Below, piece after piece: positions 16,354 through 25,633 of a stretch of DNA of 64,000 nt; the stretch's first letter is position 1; every line of letters begins with the position of its first letter. The position numbers and the translations under genes were made by a program. Source of the stretch: Acetobacter orleanensis (GTDB taxonomy: Bacteria > Pseudomonadota > Alphaproteobacteria > Acetobacterales > Acetobacteraceae); the NCBI RefSeq assembly GCF_001581005.1, contig NZ_LHZV01000061.1, positions 1 through 64,000 on the forward strand, given 5' to 3'. The notes beneath the pieces are model-generated. The model made no database searches. It saw only the letters and a list, made by a program, of their open reading frames with translations, and was not told the origin of the DNA.

Positions 16354-17607
16354 ATGAGCACACAACTGTCCCTCCCCAAGGATAAAATCCGCATTCTACT
16401 GCTGGAAGGCGTGCATGACAGTGCCGTCGCACTGCTGAAAGCCAGCGGGTACGAGAACGTGGTGCGCCACAAGGGCGCGCTGGAAGGCGACGCCCTGAAA
16501 AAAGCTCTGGAAGGTGTCCACGTTGTGGGTATTCGCTCCCGCACCCAGTTGACCAAAGAGGTCCTTGAAGTCGCTGATCGCCTGATTGCCATCGGCTGTT
16601 TCTGCATTGGTACCAATCAGGTGGATCTGGAAGCGGCCCGGCTGAATGGAGTGCCGGTGTTCAACGCGCCTTACAGCAACACGCGCTCTGTGGCGGAATT
16701 GGTCATGGGCGAGATTGTCATGCTCATGCGCCGCATTTTTCCGGGCTCCATTGGCTGCCATCAGGGGCTATGGAACAAATCCGCCGCCAATAGCTGGGAA
16801 GTGCGTGGCAAGACTCTCGGGATTGTTGGCTACGGCTCCATCGGCTCCCAGCTTTCTGTTCTCGCGGAAGCCTTCGGTATGCGCGTGATTTATTATGACG
16901 TGGTGGACAAACTCGGCCACGGTAATGCCATGCCAGTAGATACGCTGGAAGATCTGCTGAGCCAAAGTGACGTGGTCAGCCTGCATGTGCCGCAAATTCC
17001 CGCCACCCGGAATATGATGGGGGCGGAGCAGATCCGCGCCATGAAAAAGGGATCGTTCCTGATCAACAACGCCCGTGGGAATGTGGTGGATCTGGAGGCT
17101 CTGGCTGAGGCACTGAAAGACAAGCACCTTCTGGGCGCTGCGGTTGATGTGTTCCCCAAGGAACCCAAAGGTCCGAATGACCGGCTCGCAACGCCGCTGA
17201 TGGAGCTGGATAACGTTATCCTCACGCCGCATATCGGTGGCTCCACGGCGGAAGCGCAGGAACGGATTGGTGTGGAAGTGGCCCGTAAGCTGGTTGAATA
17301 TTCCGATGTGGGGTCGACTTTTGGGGCCGTCAATTTCCCCGGTGTGCAGCTTCCCCAAAGCCCACGCGGCACGCGCTTCATGCATGTGCACCATAATGTG
17401 CCCGGTATGATGATGCGTTTGAATGAAGTTTTTCTCAAACAGACCTGCAATGTCACCGCCCAGTTTTTACAGACGGATGGTGAAATTGGATATGTTGTGG
17501 TGGAAGCCGATACAGGCGGCAACAAGGATACGGATGATACCATCCTGCATGCGCTGCGTGACATTGAAGGCACAATTCGTGCGCGCCTGATCTATCAGGG
17601 TCACTGA
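16354..17607 (+). CDS. serA: D-3-phosphoglycerate dehydrogenase (ACT type)
   Basis: 417 residues from ATG 16354; the frame is open to 16237, but that would overlap the upstream gene. First step of serine synthesis, oxidising 3-phosphoglycerate with NAD. NAD-binding GYGSIG at 159-164 and catalytic R241, E270 and H293 are present. The length and the single C-terminal ACT domain (about 340-417) match the E. coli type, which serine inhibits, rather than the longer type with an extra regulatory domain. Confidence 0.95.
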   Translation: MSTQLSLPKDKIRILLLEGVHDSAVALLKASGYENVVRHKGALEGDALKKALEGVHVVGIRSRTQLTKEVLEVADRLIAIGCFCIGTNQVDLEAARLNGVPVFNAPYSNTRSVAELVMGEIVMLMRRIFPGSIGCHQGLWNKSAANSWEVRGKTLGIVGYGSIGSQLSVLAEAFGMRVIYYDVVDKLGHGNAMPVDTLEDLLSQSDVVSLHVPQIPATRNMMGAEQIRAMKKGSFLINNARGNVVDLEALAEALKDKHLLGAAVDVFPKEPKGPNDRLATPLMELDNVILTPHIGGSTAEAQERIGVEVARKLVEYSDVGSTFGAVNFPGVQLPQSPRGTRFMHVHHNVPGMMMRLNEVFLKQTCNVTAQFLQTDGEIGYVVVEADTGGNKDTDDTILHALRDIEGTIRARLIYQGH

Positions 17608-17625
17608 TTTTATGAGGGTTCGGGA

Positions 17626-19131
17626 GTGGGAATGATCAATTCCCGCATCCGTAGCTTTGCCTTCGCCGGGATTGAAGCGCGGCCTGTCTGGGTGGAAGTT
17701 CAGATCTCATCCGGCCTTCCAGCTTTTCTGATTGTCGGTCTGCCTGATAAGGCTGTGGCGGAAGCCCGTGAGCGTGTAAGGGCTTCCCTGACTTCCATGG
17801 GCATGGCGCTCCCTGCCAAGCGGATTGTCATCAACCTTGTGCCAGCGGATATCCCAAAAGAAGGATCACATTTTGATCTTCCCATCGCGCTGGCTCTGCT
17901 GTGCGCCATGGAAGTTCTACCCTACGAAGAGGTGTCGCGGTTTGCGGCCCTCGGTGAATTGTCGCTTGATGGCAGACTGAACCCTGTTGCGGGTGTGCTG
18001 TCTGCGTCCATCGAGGCCTCGGCGATGTCTCTAGGGCTTATCTGCCCAGCAATGCAGGCGGAAGAGGCCTTGTGTGGCGGGGATATCGCGATCCTCGGTG
18101 CCCCTACACTTCTTGCCTTAATTAATCATTTCACCGGTCTTCAGATTCTGACACCGCCTGTTTTTTCAGAACAGACGGCTGACCCGACTCCCGAACCTGT
18201 TCCAGACCTTGCGGACATCAAAGGTATGGAAACAGGTCGGCGGGCATTGGAAATTGGTGCAGCGGGCGGCCATTCCATTCTGCTCTCTGGCCCACCGGGT
18301 GCGGGAAAATCCATGCTTGCCGCCCGTCTGCCGGGCCTGTTGCCGGATCTGACACAGCGGGAAAGTCTGGACGTTTCCCGTATTTACAGCGCCGCCGGGC
18401 TGTTAAAAAATGGACGCCCTATCAGACGTCCGCCGTTTAGAGACCCGCATCATTCCGCAACATTGCCTGCGCTTGTTGGCGGTGGGAACAAGGCGCGTCC
18501 GGGTGAAATCAGTCTGGCTGACCATGGCGTTCTGTTTCTGGACGAATTGCCCGAGTTTTCCCGCTCAGCACTGGAAGCTCTTCGGCAACCTCTGGAAACA
18601 GGTCGTGTAAGTATCGCACGCGCCGCCTTGCATGTGTCCTACCCTGCCCGCTTCCAGCTTATTGCCGCCATGAATCCGTGCCGGTGTGGGTATCTGGGGG
18701 ATGCCAGCAAGGAATGCCGCAAAGCTCCGCGCTGCGGGGAGGAGTATATGGGCCGCCTGTCTGGCCCGCTGCTAGACCGCATTGATATTCACGTCGCCAT
18801 GCAGCCCTTTGTGCCGCTGGACTATCTTTCTGGCCCATCTGGTGAAGCAAGCGCGCCAGTGGCGGAACGCGTGCAGGCGGCACGTGCGCGTCAGTATGCT
18901 CGGCAGGACGGTCTAAAAAACGCGCAAGCCACGCTGGAGCAGATGCCCATAACCGAGGCAGCACAAACTCTCGCGCAGAAAGTAGCGGCTCGTTTCCACT
19001 TTTCAGCCCGTGGCTACACCCGCATGGTCCGTGTTGCCCGGACCATTGCCGATCTGGCTGGTGAAAGCGAAATTCAGACCGCCCACGTAGCCGAAGCGGC
19101 AACCTTCCGCCTTCGCTCCGCTCAGAATTAA
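17626..19131 (+). CDS. comM: YifB/ComM-family Mg-chelatase-like AAA+ ATPase
   Basis: 501 residues. The N-terminal ChlI-like domain (VGLPDKAVAEARERVRASL) is followed by the AAA+ core with Walker A GPPGAGKS (222-229) and Walker B VLFLDELPEF. A Cys-rich insert CRCGYLGDASKECRKAPRC lies near 350, and a C-terminal Mg-chelatase domain follows. In naturally competent bacteria ComM is a helicase promoting branch migration during transformation; in others the role is open. Start GTG 17626 or ATG 17632, both near GGGAG. It is convergent with metC, 15 bases apart. Confidence 0.9.
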   Translation: MGMINSRIRSFAFAGIEARPVWVEVQISSGLPAFLIVGLPDKAVAEARERVRASLTSMGMALPAKRIVINLVPADIPKEGSHFDLPIALALLCAMEVLPYEEVSRFAALGELSLDGRLNPVAGVLSASIEASAMSLGLICPAMQAEEALCGGDIAILGAPTLLALINHFTGLQILTPPVFSEQTADPTPEPVPDLADIKGMETGRRALEIGAAGGHSILLSGPPGAGKSMLAARLPGLLPDLTQRESLDVSRIYSAAGLLKNGRPIRRPPFRDPHHSATLPALVGGGNKARPGEISLADHGVLFLDELPEFSRSALEALRQPLETGRVSIARAALHVSYPARFQLIAAMNPCRCGYLGDASKECRKAPRCGEEYMGRLSGPLLDRIDIHVAMQPFVPLDYLSGPSGEASAPVAERVQAARARQYARQDGLKNAQATLEQMPITEAAQTLAQKVAARFHFSARGYTRMVRVARTIADLAGESEIQTAHVAEAATFRLRSAQN

Positions 19132-19146
19132 AGAGGCGTATGGGCC

Positions 19147-20358
19147 TTAGCAATGGGCTTTCAGCACGCTAAATCCCTGCTCCAGATCACCAATTAGATC
19201 CTCAGTTGATTCCAGACCGATTTGCAGGCGCATGGATGGGCCTTCAGTGTCGTCTGCGGGGAAGTTGCGGATAATGCTCTTGCTTGTTGGCAGCACAAGG
19301 CTTTCGTACCCGCCCCATGAGGCTCCGATTCCAAAAAACCTGAACGAATCAACCATGGCTTCCATAGCGTTCTGGGTGAACGTGTTTCTCAGAACGAAGC
19401 CAAAAAGGCTTCCTGCCCCGGTAAAATCGCGTTTCCATATTTCGTGACCGGGACAGTCAGGCAGAGCAGGATGCAGGACCCGTGCGACTTCAGGTCTCGT
19501 CTTCAACCACTGAGCTACGCGCATGGCTGATTGTGCCTGATGAGACAGCCGGACACCCATGGTGTGCAGACCGCGCAGAGTGAGCCAACAATCGTCCGGC
19601 CCGGCGAGTTGGCCAAGCTGAATGGCGGTCTCTCGTAGCAGATGCCAGTCTTCCGTTTTTGCAACCGTCACCGCGCCGGCAATCACATCGGAATGGCCTG
19701 AAGGGTATTTGGTGAGTGCCTGAATGGAGACATCAACACCATGGGTGAACGGCGCAAAAATGCCAAAACCCCACGTGTTATCCATCATCAATCTGGCCCC
19801 ATGCGCGTGGGCGATGCGCGATAGCATGGGAATATCCTGCACTTCAAACGTATGGCTACCGGGACTTTCGGCAAACAGGACGCGCGTGTTCGGCTGGATC
19901 AGACCGGTGAGTTCCTCGGCGGAGGCACAGGGCGGATAATAAGTTGTTTCTACGCCAAAGCGTTTGAGCACCTTGTCTGCAAACCGCCGGGTGGGGCTAT
20001 AAACAGAATCGGGAATCAGGCAGTGCTCCCCGGCGTTTAGAAAGGCGAGCAGCGGCGTGGTGCAGGCAGCAAGGCCCGAGGAGACAACCTGACAGTCTGT
20101 GCCGCCTTCAATAACGGCAATCGCTTTTTCCAACTCGTGCTGCACGGGCGTGCCCATAGCGCCGTAAATATAGGCATGGTCAAAATGTTTCTGACCCTGC
20201 CTACGCATGTCGCTGAGCGATGGAAACAACACAGTTGAGCCGCGGGTCATGGGCATGTTCACGGGTGCGCCTTCCGGGGCGGCTTCCGGTCTGGCCAGAC
20301 GTGTCAGTGTCGAGGAGAGTTTATCCCAGCCTTGTGTCACAGTGATATCAGACGGCAT
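19147..20358 (-). CDS. metC: Cystathionine beta-lyase
   Basis: 403-residue PLP enzyme of the Cys/Met metabolism family. The Schiff-base Lys is K217 in ALTKYPSGHSD; D193 in MMDNTWGFG and the SSG loop (93-95) contact PLP, and Y119 is in the active site. Probably cleaves cystathionine to homocysteine, pyruvate and ammonia. Sequence alone does not exclude a related gamma-lyase or a cysteine desulfhydrase role. It starts three bases after sseA and is downstream of an XRE regulator, forming a likely sulfur amino-acid operon. Confidence 0.88.
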   Translation of the reverse strand: MPSDITVTQGWDKLSSTLTRLARPEAAPEGAPVNMPMTRGSTVLFPSLSDMRRQGQKHFDHAYIYGAMGTPVQHELEKAIAVIEGGTDCQVVSSGLAACTTPLLAFLNAGEHCLIPDSVYSPTRRFADKVLKRFGVETTYYPPCASAEELTGLIQPNTRVLFAESPGSHTFEVQDIPMLSRIAHAHGARLMMDNTWGFGIFAPFTHGVDVSIQALTKYPSGHSDVIAGAVTVAKTEDWHLLRETAIQLGQLAGPDDCWLTLRGLHTMGVRLSHQAQSAMRVAQWLKTRPEVARVLHPALPDCPGHEIWKRDFTGAGSLFGFVLRNTFTQNAMEAMVDSFRFFGIGASWGGYESLVLPTSKSIIRNFPADDTEGPSMRLQIGLESTEDLIGDLEQGFSVLKAHC

Positions 20359-20361
20359 ACG

Positions 20362-21204
20362 TCACACTCCTTTTGTCACCGGTGCATCTGGCGTTGCACC
20401 CCATTCCGCCCATGATCCGTCATACAATGCGCCTTCGTCAAAACCTGCCAGCGCGAGGCCAACGCTTAACACGGCCGCTGTCATGCCCGACCCGCACGTT
20501 GTAATGGCGGGTTTATCGGCTGGCAGGCCGGCTTCCAGAAACACGTTCCGAGCGCGGTCAGCAGGGAGAAATTCACCGTTTTCTGCAAGCAGATTTTTGT
20601 AGGGGAGATTGATAGCCCCCGGCATGTGTCCCGATGCCAGTCCCGGCCGTGGTTCAGGAACCTGCCCATAAAACCGTGCAGCCGAGCGTGCATCCAGAAT
20701 GGGGTTTAGTCCTTGCACAACAGTATCAAGCATATCGCCCAGCCCTTTCAGGCGGGAAAAATGAGTGTGGCAGGTATAGGGGCGTGAAGCGGGTTTCTCA
20801 GGGGTGCCTTGCTCGACGGGTTGATTATCACGCAACCATGCAGGAAGGCCGCCATCCAGCACAGAAACCTGTTCATGCCCAAACAGTCTGGCCAACCACC
20901 ACCCCCGGCAGGCGGAGGCGATATTGCCCTGATCATAAAAGATAACGTGCGTTGCGCGGGTAATACCAAGATCCCCAAAAAGTCGACCGAAGCGCGCGGC
21001 TGAGGGAGCCGTGTGAGGCTGCGTGCTTTCTGGGTCGGAAAAATAATCGATATTAAACCGAAGGCTGCCGGGGATATGGGCTTTCTGAAAAGCGTCGTCC
21101 GGGTTGCTGGTTTCTCCGGGTAAAAGTGCTGTTGCATCCAGAATGCGCAGCAGGGGGTTTTCCTGCAAGGAAGCAAGAGTTTTGACTGAAATCAGGGGAG
21201 ACAT
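20362..21204 (-). CDS. sseA: 3-mercaptopyruvate sulfurtransferase
   Basis: 280 residues in two rhodanese domains (about 5-130 and 155-280). The active-site Cys is C237 in the CGSGMTA loop; the CGSGxTA form marks mercaptopyruvate sulfurtransferases rather than thiosulfate sulfurtransferases. It transfers sulfur from 3-mercaptopyruvate to thiols or cyanide. It is paired with metC in one run, linking cysteine catabolism and methionine synthesis. A 92-base gap separates it from the XRE gene upstream. Confidence 0.92.
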   Translation of the reverse strand: MSPLISVKTLASLQENPLLRILDATALLPGETSNPDDAFQKAHIPGSLRFNIDYFSDPESTQPHTAPSAARFGRLFGDLGITRATHVIFYDQGNIASACRGWWLARLFGHEQVSVLDGGLPAWLRDNQPVEQGTPEKPASRPYTCHTHFSRLKGLGDMLDTVVQGLNPILDARSAARFYGQVPEPRPGLASGHMPGAINLPYKNLLAENGEFLPADRARNVFLEAGLPADKPAITTCGSGMTAAVLSVGLALAGFDEGALYDGSWAEWGATPDAPVTKGV

Positions 21205-21296
21205 GGCTTTAATTCCGGAACAACGACAAGTGGTTGAGCAGGGTAAAGCAAGTCTGTCTGGAAAGGTATCGGTTAGAATTTCAAAATCTTGGATTT

Positions 21297-22178
21297 TCAG
21301 GCCGCGCCATGACGTTCCACAAGCGTTTTAAGGCGCCCTATTGCATCAGCACCTTTAAGGGATGTTTGCCACAAGCGTTCAAGCATATGCTGGTGTGTTG
21401 TCACGGCTTCCAGTGAGGACGTAATAAGCGCCACGCCAGTCGTAGTGTTGGGAGAACAGTCACACCGGAACGGATTGATAGCGACAGCCATCTGCTCACT
21501 GTGGCGCATGAAAATGCACGACGTCACGGTTATAGTGTCTGGAATAACGCTAAATTGAAGCCCCATGGGGGCAGCATCAATCAAGGTGATGATATTGCGG
21601 ATTTCCTGCACCGCAACCTGCCGGGCCTTATGCCGCAAAGGTTGCGACATTGGGACGCCTGCCCCGACACCATGCGTCAGGAAATCAATAACCCGGCTTT
21701 CATGAAGCATGGAAATAATAGACGGATTTCTCTGACTATAGAGTGCGCGCCGCTTGGACTGTGCCAGAACAACAGGCGTTGTCGTGATGTCTTGCCCATT
21801 TTTTTGGAGTTGGTCGGTTTGGGCTTCAAGCAGAATGGCATCATAAGCCGGTGATGTTACTTGGTAGCAGACCGGGTCTGAGACTTGAAGAATCTGTTCT
21901 ATATCGCTTTCAATCGCGGCCATTTTCTGAAAAAATTTGTTAGGGCAATTATAATATTCAATCCCAATCCCTAGAAGCGTCAGGGGTGAGATATTCAGGA
22001 GTTCGGCAAGTTTCTGGACAGTATCCAGCTTGATGACTTCCCCTTTTTCATAACGGTATAACGCCGCGCGGGAGACGCCGAGCCGCAATGCAATCTCGTC
22101 CGCCCGCATTCCGGATTCAAGGCGGAAAGCTCTTAACTGCTGACCAATTTCACCAAGATGCATTGTGACGGCAGCCAT
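21297..22178 (-). CDS. XRE-family transcriptional regulator
   Basis: 293 residues. The N-terminal helix-turn-helix (about 8-65) reads IGQQLRAFRLESGMRADEIALRLGVSRAALYRYEKGEVIKLDT in register with XRE regulators. The remaining 220 residues form an unrecognised domain, perhaps sensing a ligand; HESRVIDFLTHGVGAGVPMS and a Cys-containing FRCDCSPNTTTG stretch are noted. A perfect 20-bp palindrome at 22241-22260 overlaps its predicted promoter, so it is probably autoregulated. Its position upstream of sseA-metC suggests control of these genes. Confidence 0.85.
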   Translation of the reverse strand: MAAVTMHLGEIGQQLRAFRLESGMRADEIALRLGVSRAALYRYEKGEVIKLDTVQKLAELLNISPLTLLGIGIEYYNCPNKFFQKMAAIESDIEQILQVSDPVCYQVTSPAYDAILLEAQTDQLQKNGQDITTTPVVLAQSKRRALYSQRNPSIISMLHESRVIDFLTHGVGAGVPMSQPLRHKARQVAVQEIRNIITLIDAAPMGLQFSVIPDTITVTSCIFMRHSEQMAVAINPFRCDCSPNTTTGVALITSSLEAVTTHQHMLERLWQTSLKGADAIGRLKTLVERHGAA

Positions 22179-22231
22179 TTATCTCACCTTATGAATCAAC
22201 ATGTTATGGATAAAAATCTTTATCTAATAGC

Positions 22232-22260
22232 TACGTTAATAATACGTTAATTAACGTATT
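22232..22260. promoter_or_regulatory. Palindromic operator upstream of the XRE gene
   Basis: A perfect 20-bp palindrome with half-site AATACGTTAA fills 22241-22260. The 9-mer TACGTTAAT occurs at 22232-22240 and again at 22243-22251, an 11-base (one helical turn) step, so three half-sites are present. This is a strong candidate binding site for the XRE regulator at 21297-22178. It could also influence the divergent AI-2E gene. Confidence 0.75.
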
Positions 22261-22275
22261 GTAAAGTCTCGTCAA
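22247..22275 (-). promoter_or_regulatory. Candidate sigma-70 promoter for the XRE gene
   Basis: On the minus strand TTGACG (22270-22275) is followed after 17 bases by AATTAA (22247-22252), which lies at the centre of the palindrome. A repressor bound there would block the promoter. The -10 element is only a partial match. Confidence 0.4.
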
Positions 22276-22380
22276 TGTGACACTTGGATACAGCCCTAAT
22301 ACCCGGTGCTGGGATAGTATATTTTGCAATGCGGAAAAGTCTTTACAGCACCAGACAAACCGTAAAATCCGTGGTTTACT

Positions 22381-23478
22381 GTGCTTATGATGGATGGGCT
22401 GACTTTGACAACGGAACGAATCATGCTGGCTCTGCTACTTGGTGGCATTGCTTATGGGTGTGTTATCGTTCTCGCCCCGTTTTCTTCAGCTATTTTGTGG
22501 GCTGGTGTACTGACATACGCGACATGGCCCGTTTTCCAGTATTTCCGTCGCCGGATGAGTGCTCTCGCCGCCAGTCTGATCATGACGTTCCTGTGTGCTG
22601 TTGGATTCGTCATTCCTCTCGCTTTTCTGGCCTCCACGACCATCGCAGCCAGCCCGCGCTGGGCTTCCCGGCTGAATGAATTTTTTAGTTTTTCCCATCA
22701 GATCCCACCACCACCGGGCTGGCTGATCACGCTCCCCATGGTCGGGCAGGACCTTGTCAACCAGTGGCAACATTGGAGCCATGATTTTGACCATTTAGGA
22801 GCCAGCCTGAGGCCATATGCGGGGGATATTATTCAGTCTCTGCTGGTGCTCCTTATACAGGTTGCCAACGGGGCGCTTCATCTGGTGATGGCGCTGTTTA
22901 TAGCCTTTTTTTTCTGGCTCAGCGGCTCCTCTCTGGGGGATACGCTTAAAGCTGTCATGACGCGTATTGCCGGGCCGCATGCTAGCAGACATCTGCACAT
23001 TATTGGCGGGACCGTGCGCGGCACTGTTTACGGTATTCTGGGCACTGCGATTATTCAGGGCATTCTGACAGGCGTTGGCTTCTGGCTGACAGGACTCTCA
23101 GAACCCGTCATGTTTGGTGTGCTGGCGGCTTTTCTCGCTGTTTTGCCCATAGGTGCGCCGTTGGTCTGGGTTCCAGCTTCACTCTGGCTGCTGGTTGACC
23201 ATCATGTTGTCAGAGGCGTTTTGCTGGCTCTTTATGGTATCGTGCTAATCTCTGGCGCTGACCATATTATCCGACCGCTGTTTATTGCCCGAGGAAGCAA
23301 GCTGCCTTATCTTTTAACAGTGTTGGGTGTCATTGGTGGCGTTATGGCATTTGGTGGTTTGGGGATTTTTCTCGGACCAATTCTGCTGGCGGTCGGTTTT
23401 ACATTGACTGTTGAGTTTGCCGATCAGGAAGTATCTTCTCATTCTTCGTCTGATGATCAAAGGAGACTGCCTTCATGA
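22381..23478 (+). CDS. AI-2E family (PerM-like) membrane protein
   Basis: About 365 residues with roughly eight hydrophobic helices. Two paired helices are at the N-terminus, a long amphipathic soluble region (about 90-150) follows, and conserved glycine-rich helices come next (GTVRGTVYGILGTAIIQGILTGVGFWLTG, then FLAVLPIGAPLVWVPAS). This is the AI-2E/PerM layout; members export autoinducer 2 in E. coli (TqsA) or move ions or unknown solutes. The frame opens at GTG 22381 with ATGs at 22387 and 22390 and no clear ribosome site. The stop overlaps the next gene's start. Confidence 0.85.
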   Translation: MLMMDGLTLTTERIMLALLLGGIAYGCVIVLAPFSSAILWAGVLTYATWPVFQYFRRRMSALAASLIMTFLCAVGFVIPLAFLASTTIAASPRWASRLNEFFSFSHQIPPPPGWLITLPMVGQDLVNQWQHWSHDFDHLGASLRPYAGDIIQSLLVLLIQVANGALHLVMALFIAFFFWLSGSSLGDTLKAVMTRIAGPHASRHLHIIGGTVRGTVYGILGTAIIQGILTGVGFWLTGLSEPVMFGVLAAFLAVLPIGAPLVWVPASLWLLVDHHVVRGVLLALYGIVLISGADHIIRPLFIARGSKLPYLLTVLGVIGGVMAFGGLGIFLGPILLAVGFTLTVEFADQEVSSHSSSDDQRRLPS

Positions 23479-24179
23479 GGCGTCATTTTCTCCGTCTCAT
23501 GGATGGGCGTCGTCACAAAAAACAGATCAGGCCACTTGTGACCGGGGAGCAGGACAGCACAAAAATTATCAGCTGGAATCTGCTGCGTAGAACCGGAGCC
23601 ACCGTGCATGATGTTGTCGCGCTGATTGAAGAAGAAAAGCCCGATATTCTTCTGATGCAGGAAGCCACAGAAGAAATAGATGTGCTGCCCGATATTATGG
23701 GAGGCTATTATTCCCGCGCTCCCCTGCCCGGCCGTATTCATGGTCCAGCCTGCTGGAGCCGCACCCCTTTTGCTCGTGAGCCTCGCGCCTGTACCATTCC
23801 TTCCGGTGCGGTTGTCAAAAGGCATGCTCAAATTATTGATTACGGTCCGTTTTCTCTGGCAAATGTGCATTTATCACATGGGCAGGTGCTCAACCGGCGG
23901 CAGTTGCGGCGTATTGCGACACTCCTTCCCGCTCCATGTGCTATTTTAGGGGACTTCAACCTTGTTGGCCCCACGCTTGTTCCCGGTTTTTCCGATGTGG
24001 GGCCAAAAGCGCCGACGCACCGCATGGTAGATCTCGTCCCTATCCGTATTGACCGTTGTTTGGTCGAGGGAATGACCTGCCTGAATGCCAAAGTCCTTCC
24101 GGTTTTTGCCTCAGATCACCGGCCCATTTCAGTGCGATTGCGGCCAGACATCAAAGTTCTGGCGTCTGTTGCCTCATAG
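23475..24179 (+). CDS. Endonuclease/exonuclease/phosphatase (EEP) family protein
   Basis: 234 residues, one EEP domain. Metal and phosphate motifs in order: ISWNLLRR (32-39), LLMQEAT with the Glu, NVHLSHG, ILGDFN and ASDHRPISV with the terminal His. Members cut DNA or hydrolyse phosphodiesters, including sphingomyelin and lipid headgroups. The substrate here is unknown. It is coupled to the AI-2E gene (four-base overlap) and its end overlaps the convergent cls gene by six bases. No signal peptide is obvious. Confidence 0.8.
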   Translation: MRRHFLRLMDGRRHKKQIRPLVTGEQDSTKIISWNLLRRTGATVHDVVALIEEEKPDILLMQEATEEIDVLPDIMGGYYSRAPLPGRIHGPACWSRTPFAREPRACTIPSGAVVKRHAQIIDYGPFSLANVHLSHGQVLNRRQLRRIATLLPAPCAILGDFNLVGPTLVPGFSDVGPKAPTHRMVDLVPIRIDRCLVEGMTCLNAKVLPVFASDHRPISVRLRPDIKVLASVAS

Positions 24180-25601
24180 ATAAGGCATAAAGAGACGGGC
24201 CGCGGCATCGCGGATCTGGACTAACTTGTTTCGCTTATCCAGATCATGATGCGTGAGGCGGCGGTTTCTATGATGGCAGATGAAATCATCCAGCATTTCA
24301 GCCATCCCGACATCATAAGTTTCCATATTGATCTCGAAATTCAGCCGCAAACTGCGAATATCGAGGTTGGAGCTCCCGACAAAAGACCATGCCCGGTCCA
24401 CGACCATAAGCTTGGAATGGTTGAAGGGCGGTTTGACTCGCCACACGCGTACGCCTGCATCCAGTAATGGAGAAATATTGGCGGCACAGGCCCAGTCTAG
24501 TGGCGGATGATTACTATGGAGTGGAATAACCACATCCACCTGCACTCCCCGCAGAGCAGCGAGTGCTAATTCTGACATAACCCGCGACCCCGGCAGGAAA
24601 TAGGGGGTCATAACCCTCACCTGCCGTCGGGCCAGCGTGACAGCCTGAAGCATGGTATATTCAATTTTTTCGAGGTCGGTATCAGGTCCGGCTGTTACAA
24701 TCCGAGCGACAGAGTCTCCGCTACAGGTATGCTCTTTGAAGTAGATATCGCCTTCCAGCATTTCCTGCGTCACAAAATGCCAGTCCCATGCCATGGCTTC
24801 TGCCAACTGTTTGACAATTGGCCCTTCCAGACGGAAATGGGTGTCTGACACAGGATTGGGCGGTTTTCTGGAGACCAGATTTTCATCCGCGATGTTCAAT
24901 CCGCCCATGAAGCCAATCCGTCCATCCACCACCAGAATTTTCCGATGGTTCCGCAGATTGATGAAGGGCATCCGCCAAGGCAGCATGGAGTGCATAAAGC
25001 GCGCACACGGCACCCCTGCCCTGCTTAGGCGGCGGTAAACGGCGGACAGAAAATATCCACTGCCAATTCCGTCCACCAGAACACGCACCTGCACACCACG
25101 CTTTTGTGCTGCGATGAGCTTTTCAATAAAAACACCCCCAATATGGTCATTCCTGAAAATATAGGAACACAGCAAAATGCTTTGTTCCGCATTTTCAATT
25201 GCTTCCAGCATGGAGGGATACGCACCATCACCATCATGCAGCGGGACGATCCTGTTGCCGCCAACCAGCGGGCGGCTGGTGAGTTTGCCGACCATAATAG
25301 CCAGCGGCGCAAACTGCCCGTCCAGCTCCCTGTTCCATGATGAACTATGTGGGTCTTCAAACCTGCGCGAAAATTGGCCGCTTACCAATTTTTTGGCTAA
25401 CCGCCGGACCCGGTTTATCCCGAACATGAGATAGAGAACGGTGCCAAGAACAGGCATAAGAATACAAACGCCAATCCACCCAATGGCCGATGAGGTATTT
25501 CTTTTGGTCAGCAGAATATGCAACGCAACGCTTGTCACCAGCACAAAACGAATGACCGTAACTGTCACCAGAGAAAAATGCGGCATAATGTCAAACGTCA
25601 T
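24174..25601 (-). CDS. cls: Cardiolipin synthase
   Basis: 475 residues. Two N-terminal membrane helices (about 10-32 and 40-62) are followed by two PLD domains, each with an HKD motif: H219-K221-D226 in NHRKILVVD and H395-K397-D402 in NHSKLMVVD. Joins two phosphatidylglycerols to make cardiolipin, whose precursor comes from PgpA (35731-36219). It is divergent from yraN with only 32 bases between. Confidence 0.93.
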   Translation of the reverse strand: MTFDIMPHFSLVTVTVIRFVLVTSVALHILLTKRNTSSAIGWIGVCILMPVLGTVLYLMFGINRVRRLAKKLVSGQFSRRFEDPHSSSWNRELDGQFAPLAIMVGKLTSRPLVGGNRIVPLHDGDGAYPSMLEAIENAEQSILLCSYIFRNDHIGGVFIEKLIAAQKRGVQVRVLVDGIGSGYFLSAVYRRLSRAGVPCARFMHSMLPWRMPFINLRNHRKILVVDGRIGFMGGLNIADENLVSRKPPNPVSDTHFRLEGPIVKQLAEAMAWDWHFVTQEMLEGDIYFKEHTCSGDSVARIVTAGPDTDLEKIEYTMLQAVTLARRQVRVMTPYFLPGSRVMSELALAALRGVQVDVVIPLHSNHPPLDWACAANISPLLDAGVRVWRVKPPFNHSKLMVVDRAWSFVGSSNLDIRSLRLNFEINMETYDVGMAEMLDDFICHHRNRRLTHHDLDKRNKLVQIRDAAARLFMPYL

Positions 25602-25633
25602 GGGGCAAGATGCATCCTGAAGGAAAATAGAGC

